A DNA stretch of 64,000 bases from Marinicella algicola (GTDB taxonomy: Bacteria > Pseudomonadota > Gammaproteobacteria > Xanthomonadales > Marinicellaceae): the NCBI RefSeq assembly GCF_028401385.1, contig NZ_JAQOMR010000001.1, positions 188,501-252,500 on the forward strand, read 5' to 3'. The notes under the pieces were generated by a model. It saw only the letters and a program-made list of their open reading frames with translations. It had not been told where the DNA came from and ran no database searches. Positions 51,203 to 59,516 of this stretch are shown here, one piece after another. Each line of letters opens with the position of its first letter. Position 1 is the first letter of the stretch. The position numbers and the translations under genes are program-made.

Positions 51203-52144
51203 ATGAAGACAACGCTTCGACAGCTTGAATATGTGGTCGCGGCCTCGCAGGCGCGCTCGATTGCGCGCGCGGCAGAAAAAATGCGGATATCGACGTCCTC
51301 GATTCTCGCCGCTATCGACAGTTTCGAGCAGGAATTCGGCACTCAGGTTTTCGTACGTCAGCGTTCAAAAGGGCTGATAACCACAGCCGCAGGCGAACGT
51401 GTGATTGCCCGTACAATCCGGCTGCTGGACGAAACACGGTCGTTTTCCGAGGATCTCATGGGCAGACCAAGGCAGCTTACCGGAGAACTGCGGGTCGGTG
51501 CCTTTACGTCTGTCTCGCCCAATATTGCCCCGCTCGTCATTCGCGACCTGGCTGCAGAGCATCCGGAGCTCATCGTCCATCTGCTGGAGGGTGACATCAT
51601 CTCCATTCAGCAGCATCTTCGCGACGGGGAGGTGGATATCCTTCTGACATATGATGCCGGACTGCATCCCGACTTTGAAAGCGAGGTGCTGACCAGCGCA
51701 CCGCCGCATGTCGTTCTGCCCCAGAACGATCCGCTGGCAACACACGAAGCCGTGACACTTACCGATCTTGCAGGAAGAGCGCTGCTTCTGCTTAACCTCC
51801 CGCATTCCAGCCGATACGTGTCTCTGCTATTCGAACGAGAGGGTGTGACCCCGGGGCCGATACAAAAATTCGAGATCCTTTGAAATGGTCCGCAGTGCCG
51901 CTGCCGCCAGCCTTGGCGCCGCTATCCTCAATATCCGCCCCCGACGGACACGACCTATAGCGGATTGCAGGTGGTCTGCCGTCCCCTGCTGACCTCTTCC
52001 CCCAGTCCCAATCTGGTGCTTGCCACGCGGCGCGGCGGCCGCGTCAGCCGGCGCGCCGCTGCTTTCGCAGCCGCTTGCCGGATTTTCTTCGACAAACCCG
52101 AAACACGGAAACTGTTCGTATCCGTGCAACATGACGCGTCTTAG
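51203..52144 (+). CDS. LysR-family regulator of the TRAP/SMP-30 operon, two frameshifts
   Basis: About 313 residues. The HTH is LRQLEYVVAASQARSIARAAEKMRISTSSILAAI without its usual tight spacing errors; the effector domain starts LTGELRVGAFTSVSPNIAPL. Near 51878 the first frame stops; the next frame reads FEMVRSAAAASLGAAILNIRP, and another shift near 51944 gives TYSGLQVVCRPL to TAG 52142. It is divergent from the SMP-30/TRAP genes. Confidence 0.87.
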
Positions 52145-52285
52145 GTACTGCTATGCCAGATGAAGGCATGCTTCGTCGTTGCCGAGGTGCGCGCTTTTTC
52201 CGGTGCGTATGCGATGAAAACAGGGGTGTTCAGCTGTTTTTGAACCCGTCATTATGGAGCCGAAAAAAAAGGGGCCGGGTTCCAA

Positions 52286-53059
52286 ATGCCGCATATGTTT
52301 GTCAACAGACCGCGTATCCATGATTTCATCGCCGACGATCCAGAGATCAGGAAGAACTTTCGCTGGGAAACCATCAATGCAATTGCCTATCAACTGGGCG
52401 GGGTGGTCTTCATTTTTGGCAGTGTCTGTTTCTTTCCGTCACTCTCGGCCTATTCCGACCTCGGAGCATGGACCTTCTTTTTCGGCTCGCTGCTCTACCT
52501 GCTTGTGACCGGGCATGATCTGATTGAAGTGTTTCTTCATGCCCACGAACGCGAAGGTGTCGCGACCATATGGGACCGGCTGGAATTCTGGGCAGCCTGG
52601 ACCTATGTTTCCGGAACCTTGCTGTTTGTTGCCGGCAGCGTGTTCTTCCTGTCGCAGGTGGGGTGGTTTGCCGCGGGGGCTTGGTGCTTCATCATCGGCA
52701 GCGTGTTGTTTGTTGTCGGCGCGGTTATCAATGTCATTCAAATCGTACAGGCAGACGATCTCGTGACCCTGCAGATGATGAACCTTACCGCGGTGACCTT
52801 TGTGGTGGGGTCAACCCTGTTTGCGGTTGCCTCGATCCCCTATCTCTGGTCGTTTTCGAACCCTGCAGACCAAACCCGGCTCGACGGGTTTCTCGCCTGG
52901 CAATATCTCGTCGGCAGCGTTCTGTTCTTCGCCGGCGGCCTTTTCAACTACCGTCGCGCCTACCGTATCGTGGCTCAGGCCCTGGGCAAGCCCACGTCGT
53001 GGGGCCGGCATCCGGTCACGCCTTATGCTCCGCACAGAAAGAGGCACAGAAAGCGCTAG
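52286..53059 (+). CDS. Multi-repeat YrhK-domain membrane protein
   Basis: 257 residues, intact. After a short cytosolic start (MFVNRPRIHDFIADDPEIRKNFRWETINAIAYQLGG region) come about six membrane segments. The unit GxxxFxxGSxxFF recurs: GGVVFIFGSVCFFPSLSAYS, YVSGTLLFVAGSVFFLSQVG, AVTFVVGSTLFAVASIP and YLVGSVLFFAGGLFNYRRAYR. This is the YrhK-like module in tandem. The function is unknown. ATG 52286 or the second Met three codons on are both possible starts. Confidence 0.75.
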   Translation: MPHMFVNRPRIHDFIADDPEIRKNFRWETINAIAYQLGGVVFIFGSVCFFPSLSAYSDLGAWTFFFGSLLYLLVTGHDLIEVFLHAHEREGVATIWDRLEFWAAWTYVSGTLLFVAGSVFFLSQVGWFAAGAWCFIIGSVLFVVGAVINVIQIVQADDLVTLQMMNLTAVTFVVGSTLFAVASIPYLWSFSNPADQTRLDGFLAWQYLVGSVLFFAGGLFNYRRAYRIVAQALGKPTSWGRHPVTPYAPHRKRHRKR

Positions 53060-53216
53060 AAAGGCGGTTTCGCCGCTTTTCAGGCAGCTCTGCGTTTTTG
53101 CATAGGGGCCTTGCTGAAAAGGGTCTGCCTCAATCAAATCGAAACGATTATATCCGTCTCAACAGCAAATGATGAGCGTCCCTCAAGAATGGGCGCGCCA
53201 CTGAAGAGATAGAAAA

Positions 53217-53360
53217 ATGAACGTTACGCGCAGCTTCAGCAATTGGATGAAATACCGCCGCACGGTCAGCGAGCTGGACCGTATGTCGACCCGCGAGCTT
53301 TCCGATCTCGGTATCAATCGCGGAGACATCCGCCGGATTGCACGCCGCGCCGCTTTCTAA
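53217..53360 (+). CDS. DUF1127 small basic protein 1
   Basis: 47 residues from ATG 53217. It has the DUF1127 core YRRTVSELDRMSTRELSDLG and ends INRGDIRRIARRAAF. 29 of 47 residues match the second copy at 53732. In Rhodobacter a DUF1127 gene is cotranscribed with the CcsR 'cuckoo' RNAs, and DUF1127 proteins bind RNA or affect RNA turnover. Three CCTCCTCC-loop hairpins begin 27 bases after this stop. Confidence 0.9.
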   Translation: MNVTRSFSNWMKYRRTVSELDRMSTRELSDLGINRGDIRRIARRAAF

Positions 53361-53386
53361 GCGAAGCGAAAAGAGTTTACAGAATT

Positions 53387-53424
53387 CGAAGGGTATTCTC
53401 CTCCTCCTCCCAAAATACCCTTCG
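53387..53424 (+). ncRNA. Cuckoo/CcsR-like RNA hairpin 1 (anti-SD loop)
   Basis: CGAAGGGTATT (53387-53397) pairs perfectly with AATACCCTTCG (53414-53424). The 16-base loop contains CTCCTCCTCCTCCC, a repeated anti-Shine-Dalgarno motif. It is 27 bases downstream of a DUF1127 gene, exactly the CcsR arrangement. Confidence 0.8.
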
Positions 53425-53427
53425 ATA

Positions 53428-53460
53428 GGTCGGTGATACTCCTCCTCCCAGTCACTGACC
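53428..53460 (+). ncRNA. Cuckoo/CcsR-like RNA hairpin 2 (anti-SD loop)
   Basis: GGTCGGTGA (53428-53436) pairs with TCACTGACC (53452-53460), with one G-U pair. The loop carries CTCCTCCTCCC. It directly follows hairpin 1. Confidence 0.8.
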
Positions 53461-53470
53461 ACATCAAATG

Positions 53471-53510
53471 GCACCCACCGGATCCTCCTCCCCGGTGGGT
53501 GCTATTTTTT
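53471..53510 (+). ncRNA. Cuckoo/CcsR-like RNA hairpin 3, also the terminator
   Basis: GCACCCACCGG (53471-53481) pairs perfectly with CCGGTGGGTGC (53492-53502), loop ATCCTCCTCC. It is followed by TATTTTTT, so it can end the DUF1127-RNA transcript while exposing the same anti-SD loop. Confidence 0.8.
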
Positions 53511-53731
53511 GCCCTGTGCAGATAGCACGATTGATATCGCCAGATAGACGGCATGCCTGTTTTCTGTTCAATAAAATGCTGCCCAGCCAGAGCCTTGCAA
53601 TGGATGCATAGGACTATTGACGTAAAGCCTCTGCCTCAGCCCGTGGTACAGGTCTATATCTCCAATTGTCAGAGACAAGGATGCGTCGCAAGGATGTGAC
53701 GCCGAGACCTTCAAGCGAAGGGAGATATGAT

Positions 53732-53875
53732 ATGAGCATGGCACATAACTTCAACAACTGGGTCAAGTACCGTCAGACGGTCAGCGAACTGAACCGCATG
53801 AACAACCGCGAGCTGGCCGATCTCGGCATCAATCGCGAAGACATCCGCCGGGTTGCACGCAAGTCGTCAAAGTAA
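53732..53875 (+). CDS. DUF1127 small basic protein 2
   Basis: 47 residues from ATG 53732 after AAGGGAGA. It starts MSMAHNFNNWVKYRQTVSEL and ends INREDIRRVARKSSK. It is a paralogue of the copy 370 bases upstream; a hairpin with a TCCTCCC loop and T-rich tail follows 117 bases after its stop. Confidence 0.9.
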   Translation: MSMAHNFNNWVKYRQTVSELNRMNNRELADLGINREDIRRVARKSSK

Positions 53876-53991
53876 CAGCCGGTGCCGAACGGGTTCACCA
53901 CCTTCGCGAAGAAGCTGTGCGAATGACCCGACGGAAGCCGAGCGCGGTCTGGCGACCATCGTCCCGCAGCATCGGCGACAAAAATCCCAAT

Positions 53992-54028
53992 CGCCCTCTG
54001 TCCATCCTCCCGGGCAGGGGCGTTTTCT
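53992..54028 (+). ncRNA. Candidate fourth anti-SD-loop hairpin/terminator
   Basis: CGCCCT and TGTCC (53992-54003, one bulge) pair with GGGCA and GGGGCG (54012-54022). The 8-base loop is ATCCTCCC and the tail TTTTCT. The shape and loop match the three hairpins after the first DUF1127 gene, though the stem is less perfect. Confidence 0.55.
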
Positions 54029-54256
54029 ATTCAGGGCATGCTTTCGGGCGTGGGAATGTCTCGTAACCGTACCGAAAAATAAAAAATTAGCGTCTTGCTC
54101 CGGTCATGATTGTCGCGTATCACAAATGCTATCGAATTGGTTTGCTAAGTTACGTCTGCGCGAAAGTGCTGGAAACGGTCTTCCTATCAAAATCGAACAA
54201 CGCTGCATGATGGATATCATGTGATCTTGGAACGCACGATTTGAAAGGAAATCGTT
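54029..54256. promoter_or_regulatory. 5' region of the cold-shock gene
   Basis: About 230 bases precede the cold-shock start. GAAAGGAAATCG gives a clear ribosome-binding site. A long leader is usual for cspA genes; I cannot fix the promoter or any thermosensing fold by eye. Confidence 0.35.
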
Positions 54257-54466
54257 ATGAGCGTCGGTACAGTAAAATTTTTCAACTCCACCAAAGGCTA
54301 CGGCTTCATTGAACCGGAAGACGGCAGCAAGGACGTTTTTGTCCATATCTCCGCTGTTGAGCGCTCCGGCATGACCACGCTGGCTGAAGGCCAGAAGGTC
54401 AACTTTGAAGTTGTCGCTGATCGCCGCACGGGCAAGAGCGCTGCTGAAAACCTCAGCGCCGCCTGA
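54257..54466 (+). CDS. cspA: Cold-shock protein (CspA family)
   Basis: 69 residues, a single cold-shock domain. RNP1 is KGYGFI (13-18) and RNP2 VFVHI (27-31). It starts [17 protein letters not shown] and ends [11 protein letters not shown]. Members bind single-stranded nucleic acid and act as RNA chaperones. Several cspA paralogues are usual in rhizobia, so the symbol denotes the family. Confidence 0.95.
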   Translation: MSVGTVKFFNSTKGYGFIEPEDGSKDVFVHISAVERSGMTTLAEGQKVNFEVVADRRTGKSAAENLSAA

Positions 54467-54494
54467 TTGGCGAAAGCCATCGGCTGAAATTGAG

Positions 54495-54530
54495 AAACCC
54501 TCCGAGGCGATCGCTTCGGAGGGTTTTTCT
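54495..54530 (+). terminator. Intrinsic terminator of the cold-shock gene
   Basis: AAACCCTCCGA (54495-54505) pairs perfectly with TCGGAGGGTTT (54516-54526), followed by TTCT within a T-rich end. It lies 29 bases after the cold-shock stop and could also serve the convergent hydrolase. Confidence 0.85.
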
Positions 54531-54611
54531 TGCTGCTCGTTGCAGAGGCGGAAAAAGCAAAGACAGGCGGGCAGGCGTTTGCTTGAAGGGCCTACCCGCT
54601 CTGCGATCGGC

Positions 54612-55687
54612 TTACTGGTCCACACCAACCTCGGTGGCGGTTTCATAGCCGTCCATCGAGATGGTCTTGATCTCCGTCGCGTCCAGATCCTGTGAATTGA
54701 GATCCACAAACCGGATGCTGCTGTTGTCATAGGTGCGGAAGTAGAACCGTTTTTGTCGAGGTCGTTTGCAGTCGTCCACTGCGTATAGTCCTGATGGCCT
54801 TCGCCATTGGCACCGGTTTCGCGGATTGCGCCCTTGGGGATGTCGAAATTGTTCAGGATATGAAACGTCTGGAAGACTTCGTCCTTGCTTTCGGCACCCT
54901 GTATGGCGCCACTTTTGAACAAGGCGGCGCGCACGAAGCGGGAAGGCGAGGTAAAGTCTCCGGGAACGCCCAGCAGGCCGGTACCTTGTCCGAAGCCGCT
55001 AATCGTCACATCACCAAGCTTTTTCGGCGGGACATTCTCGTAGTCGAGGTTCACATAGTTCTTCAGATTGGTCATGTGCCAGTCGAAGGGTGGATTGTTG
55101 GCCATGACCCCGATCTGATCATCGTGGATGTTGAGCTTGCCGTCGACATATTCGACGACGATGCTGTCACCTGTGGCATCGGTCACGAGGTAGTGCCCCG
55201 GCAAGATCATGTTGAAGCGTTCGAATACGACGGGCGCGACAGTAATGCCTGGAATTGCGGCTCTGGCCTCTTCCACAGTCGCGAAATTATCGAGGATGTA
55301 GGAGCCAAGCTGCCACGGAGCGATGGTCTTGTCCTGCAGCTCGGCACTATAGGGCTGGTAGCCTGCCGATTGGCTGAAATAGAACATGCCGACCGAAAGG
55401 CCCTTCTCATTGAGCCCGTCGACAATGACCGGCAAGTTCACGCCGTTCGTTCCGACACTGGCATATTTGGCGTTCCACGTTAGGCCCGGCTTGCCATCCG
55501 GCGTTTCGCCCACACGCTTGAAATTACGCGGCGAGACAATCACATCGGATTCCATCTCCATGCCGAATTCCATCGTGCGTCCGCGAACAACCGAGCCGTC
55601 CTTCGCAGTGAGCGTGATGCCGGTGCAGGCCTCTGCCGTGGATGCCAGCAGCATGACCGACGCCAGCGCGCCGGCCGTGAATCTCAT
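54612..55687 (-). CDS. Secreted linear-amide C-N hydrolase (choloylglycine hydrolase / penicillin acylase family), one frameshift
   Basis: About 358 residues from ATG 55687 (MRFTAGALASVMLLASTAEA). Signal cleavage would expose Cys21 of CTGITLTAKDGSVVRGRTMEFG as the N-terminal nucleophile. Further landmarks are the Arg in GRTMEF, DGLNEKGLSVGMFYF, VMANNPPFDWHMTNLKNYVN and GDFTSPSRFVRAA. Near 54755 one A is missing, restoring a DLDKKRFYFRTYDNSS-like stretch to TAA 54612. The family hydrolyses bile salts, penicillin V or acyl-homoserine lactones. An AHL- or lipid-amide substrate is likelier than bile salts here; this is inference. Confidence 0.87.
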
Positions 55688-55970
55688 GGCTTTGGTAATC
55701 GCAGTTTTTGCATCTTCATCCCTAATCGTGACTGTGCCGCCTCTTCGCGATCGCGATGACGGCATTCACGTTCTTGTTCAAGCGCCGTGGCGGTTGAAAC
55801 AGCACGCGTTGTTGCGGCTACCCTTTTTGGGTATGCCTCGCGCGGGCGGGTGTAAATGACAGGGGATGTTGGTCTGGAATGCGGATTTTCAGAGGATATA
55901 TTTACTAGTCAAATACTTATGTCGCTTTGAGGCGATGAAAGAAACCGCTTGTTCCCAAAAAAGTCAGGCA
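55688..55970. other. Intergenic region upstream of the secreted hydrolase
   Basis: Contains the hydrolase upstream region and the space after the Usp/SulP operon. No gene is recognised. Confidence 0.4.
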
Positions 55971-56006
55971 TTTCGCGCGCGCTGGTTTTGGCCGGCGCGC
56001 GCGAAA
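55971..56006 (-). terminator. Terminator of the SulP-Usp operon
   Basis: TTTCGCGCGCGC (55971-55982) pairs perfectly with GCGCGCGCGAAA (55995-56006), and the inner bases extend the stem. On the minus strand a TTTTTT run follows about 8 bases later. It lies three bases after the Usp stop. Confidence 0.65.
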
Positions 56007-56009
56007 GAG

Positions 56010-56863
56010 TTACCGCACCAGAAAGACGGGGATTTTGCAGGCGCGCAGCACGGCTGTCGTGGTCGAGCCGATGACAAGCGTGCGAATGCGTGAATGGCCG
56101 TAGGCGCCCATCACCAGAAGATCGGCGCCGGTCTCGGCCGCAGTCTCCTCAATGACTTTCTCGGCGTGCCCCTGACGGACCACCAGCTTTGCCGTGACCC
56201 CGCCTTCATGGAGGCGTTTCAGCGCGGCCTCTGCCTTGCCTGCCATCGGTTCGTTTTCCTTGCATACGGTTAGAAGCGTCGCGTCGGTTTCCTGCAGAAT
56301 GTGGCTGGAGATCACGCGATCCACCGCCTTTTCGGCGCTTGGGCCGCCGTCATAGGCGATCAGCACTTTGTGGATCGGCTTGAAGGCGCGAGCCGCTACG
56401 AACACCGGCTGCTTTGCCGATCTGATGGCACGTTCCAGATTGGTGCCGAGATGACCGGAGGCGAAGTCCGCCCCTTCGCCACGCTTACCGATGACGATGA
56501 CACGGAATCCGCGCTGACATCCTCGATCGCTTCGACGAAGTCGCCATTGCGCAAACGGGTCTTGACGTCGGTGACGCCCTCGGCGGCTAGCCGTTCCAGC
56601 GCACCTTCCAGAAGAAGGCGTCCGCGCTTCTGCGCGAGCTTGGCGTTCTGCGCGTCGAGATCTGCCAGCTCTTCCAGAAGGGCAGTGCGCGCGCCGAGCC
56701 CGATAGAGCCGGACAAATCGGCATGGGCATGGTTGCCCTGCTTGCGCTCCAGCACATGGACGAGTTCTACCGAAAGACCAAGCTGGCTTGCAATCCAGGC
56801 GGCATGGTCGCAAACGCTCTCGGCATAGTTCGAGGTGTCGATAAAGGCAGTCAGTTTATCCAT
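56010..56863 (-). CDS. Universal stress protein with two Usp domains, one frameshift
   Basis: About 284 residues. The first Usp domain starts MDKLTAFIDTSNYAESVCDH. Near 56508 one base is missing, and the reading continues RVIVIGKRGEGADFASGHLG. The second domain starts HKVLIAYDGGPSAEKAVDRV and has the ATP-binding motif GAYGHSRIRTLVIGSTT, ending CKIPVFLVR. It lies 11 bases after the SulP transporter stop. Usp proteins paired with SulP transporters are thought to be regulatory. Confidence 0.87.
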
Positions 56864-56874
56864 GGTTGATCTCC

Positions 56875-58377
56875 CTAGTGCCCTTCTTTCATGAATTCTT
56901 CGAGCGCGTCGGGCTTGTCGTGCACGGCAAGCCGGTCAACGATCGTGGCACTTGCCTCGTTCAGGCCGACGAGCTCGACGTCGGCACCCTCACGTCTGAA
57001 CTTCATGACTACCATATCAACCGCACCGACACTTGATATATCCCAAATGTGGGCGCGGGAGACATCGATAACAACCTTCTCCAGTGCTTCACGGAAGTCG
57101 AAGGCGGCATTGAAATCCTCCACCGAGGCGAAGAATAACTGACCTTCGACATGATAGGTGCGTACGGTTCCATCGTCGGAGAGCTCTGAACGGACACCGA
57201 AGAGCTGTGCGATTTTCCAGGCGAAGAAAATGCCGGACAGCAGCACGCCGACAAGCACGCCGATCGCCAGATTGTGGGTGGCGACCACGACAACGACCAC
57301 CGACAGCATAACGATGGAGGATGAGCGCGGGTGGTCCTTGATGTTCTTGATCGATGACCACGAGAACGTGCCGATTGAAACCATGATCATCACAGCAACA
57401 AGCGCCGGCATCGGTATCTGACGTACCCACTGATCGAGCACGACGACAAGGATTAACAGAACAATGCCGGCCATAAAAGTTGACAGCCTGCCGCGTCCGC
57501 CCGATTTCACATTGATCATCGACTGGCCGATCATGGCGCAGCCGGCCATGCCGCCGATAAAGCCGGTGAAGAAGTTGGCGATGCCTTGACCCGCGCATTC
57601 CTGATTGCGGTTCGAGCTGGTGTCCGTCAGGTCGTCGATCAGCTGGGCCGTCATCAGGCTTTCGAGCAGACCGACCACGGCAACCGCCAGCGAATAGGGC
57701 AGGATGATCAGAAGAGTTTCGAGGTTGAGTGGCACCATCGGAAGGTGGAAGACCGGGAAGGCGTCCGGCAGCTCGCCCATATCGCCGACATTGCGGACAT
57801 CAAACTGAAAGATGATGGTCAAGACGGTGATGACGACAATGGCAACCAGCGGCGAGGGCACCGCATTGGTGACGCGCGGCAGCAGATAGATGATCGCAAG
57901 CGCTGCAGCGACCAGCACATAGGTCATCCATGTCACATCGGTTAGCTCCGGCAATTGCGCCAGGAAGATCAGGATGGCGAGCGCATTGACGAAGCCGGTC
58001 ATCACCGAGCGCGAGACGAAGCGCATCAGCGCACCGAGCTTCAACAGCCCGAAAGCCACCTGAAGGATGCCGGCCAGCACGGTGGCGGCCAACAGATATT
58101 CCAGGCCGTGGCCGGCAACCAGCGGGGTCATCAACACCGCGGTTGCGGCAGTTGCAGCCGAAATCATGCCGGGCCTGCCGCCGACAAAGGCGATGATCAC
58201 GGCAATCGAAAATGATGCGAACAGGCCGACCTTGGGGTCGACGCCGGCGATGATCGAAAAGGCGATGGCCTCGGGAATGAGCGCCATGGCAACAACCAGT
58301 CCGGAAAGCGTGTCGGCGCGCACATTGCCGAACCACTCCTGCCTGTACTGGGCGAGTGAAAAATGTCTGGTGTTCAT
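56875..58377 (-). CDS. SulP-family anion transporter with STAS domain
   Basis: 500 residues from ATG 58377 ([20 protein letters not shown]). The membrane part has [37 protein letters not shown] and [32 protein letters not shown]. The C-terminal STAS domain (about 420-495) contains [21 protein letters not shown]. SulP proteins carry sulfate, bicarbonate or dicarboxylates; which one is not visible here. Confidence 0.93.
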   Translation of the reverse strand: MNTRHFSLAQYRQEWFGNVRADTLSGLVVAMALIPEAIAFSIIAGVDPKVGLFASFSIAVIIAFVGGRPGMISAATAATAVLMTPLVAGHGLEYLLAATVLAGILQVAFGLLKLGALMRFVSRSVMTGFVNALAILIFLAQLPELTDVTWMTYVLVAAALAIIYLLPRVTNAVPSPLVAIVVITVLTIIFQFDVRNVGDMGELPDAFPVFHLPMVPLNLETLLIILPYSLAVAVVGLLESLMTAQLIDDLTDTSSNRNQECAGQGIANFFTGFIGGMAGCAMIGQSMINVKSGGRGRLSTFMAGIVLLILVVVLDQWVRQIPMPALVAVMIMVSIGTFSWSSIKNIKDHPRSSSIVMLSVVVVVVATHNLAIGVLVGVLLSGIFFAWKIAQLFGVRSELSDDGTVRTYHVEGQLFFASVEDFNAAFDFREALEKVVIDVSRAHIWDISSVGAVDMVVMKFRREGADVELVGLNEASATIVDRLAVHDKPDALEEFMKEGH

Positions 58378-58987
58378 CAATGGTCCCTGAAAGTCTGTTT
58401 GCGGCCGGCAGGGGCTGCGGGCCGGGAAGGTCATGAAAACAGGTTTCAACAATTGTCCGGCGGATTGGCGGCCGGAAGAGCCACCCGGGTTTTCACCGGG
58501 TCCGGGGTTCATTGACGACAGTCAATACGGTTTTGGGCGCCCAGGGGCAAGGTTTGCGGTGCAAAAATGTAGCGTAAAAGGAGGCGTTTATTGTCGCCAA
58601 AGCCCGATATCCGGCAGCACCTGCATCATCGCATGCCAGTGGAACATTGGAATGGCAAGGGGATTTAGGTGTTCGGCCGGGTTTTCAGACAGGCCTTGCA
58701 CATCAACAGCAGCTGGGCCTGCCGAGTATCTCGGCGTCGCTTTCGCTCTGGCTCCGTTCGAAGCCGTTGCGGATTGCTGCGAAGATGACGGTCAGCCATG
58801 TCAGGTTAATGCCGTCGCGGTCGGCATGCCTGAAAATCGGGTCGGGCAAAGGTTCTCCGGGTTCGATGGATCATGGCTTGAGCGGTTCACCTCAACGTTT
58901 CTGGACCGAATGCCTGCTGCCAGCTTGAGAAAAGCGCCGGTATTCACTAGAGAACGAGCACGTACCCTCTTTGTGACGGTTTTATGA
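58378..58987. other. Long intergenic region, no gene recognised
   Basis: About 600 bases between the divergent SulP and Nudix genes. A plus-strand frame (58433-58987) is Cys- and Pro-rich in an unlikely way. Minus-strand readings (one ending MFHWHAMMQVLPDIGLWRQ, another with GINLTWLTVIFAAIRNGFE) look more protein-like but have no clear start or family, and could be relics of a lost gene. Confidence 0.4.
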
Positions 58988-59467
58988 ATGTTTTCCCGGA
59001 TCTGGAATAGTTACCTCGCACCGCTGCTTGGCCGACCCGCCTATGTGCAGATTGCAGCCTTGTGCCATCGCACCGTGGACAGAAGTCCTGAAGTCTTGCT
59101 GATCACTTCGCGCACGACAAAGCGCTGGATCATTCCCAAGGGATGGCCGGTGTCCGGAACCGACGGTGCCGGCACGGCGTTGCAGGAGGCCTGGGAAGAG
59201 GCCGGTGTGGCACCTGCCGACGCGGATCATCTCCGGATCGGGCGCTACCGCTACAAGAAAATTGTCAGCGGCGGTTTGCCGGTGACGACCGATGTTTATG
59301 TCTATGCCGTGCGGGTCGAGCGTCTTCTCGACAGTTTTCCGGAGATGGACGAACGCAAGCGGGAATGGATGAGCCCGGAAGCAGCAGCGCGTGCCGTTGA
59401 TGAGCCGGAGCTCAAGTCTATTCTTATGGATTTCCCTAAACGCATAGAAGAGGCACGGTGCCGCTGA
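58988..59467 (+). CDS. Nudix hydrolase (DIPP-like)
   Basis: 159 residues from ATG 58988. The Nudix segment is WIIPKGWPVSG then ALQEAWEEAGV: the REUXEEXGU core appears as QEAWEEAGV (66-74), with Gln for Arg. Relatives hydrolyse diadenosine or inositol polyphosphates. It precedes the phosphate transporter by 50 bases, on the same strand. Confidence 0.85.
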   Translation: MFSRIWNSYLAPLLGRPAYVQIAALCHRTVDRSPEVLLITSRTTKRWIIPKGWPVSGTDGAGTALQEAWEEAGVAPADADHLRIGRYRYKKIVSGGLPVTTDVYVYAVRVERLLDSFPEMDERKREWMSPEAAARAVDEPELKSILMDFPKRIEEARCR

Positions 59468-59516
59468 GCTCTGTGCAAAAGGCCGGTTGGGCCGCTGGAC
59501 TTCAAGGACATTCGAA

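Noticed and set aside
58433..58987. A 184-codon plus-strand frame between SulP and Nudix
   Set aside because: Unlikely composition, no ribosome-binding site, and it ends in the Nudix start region. Minus-strand readings look as protein-like.
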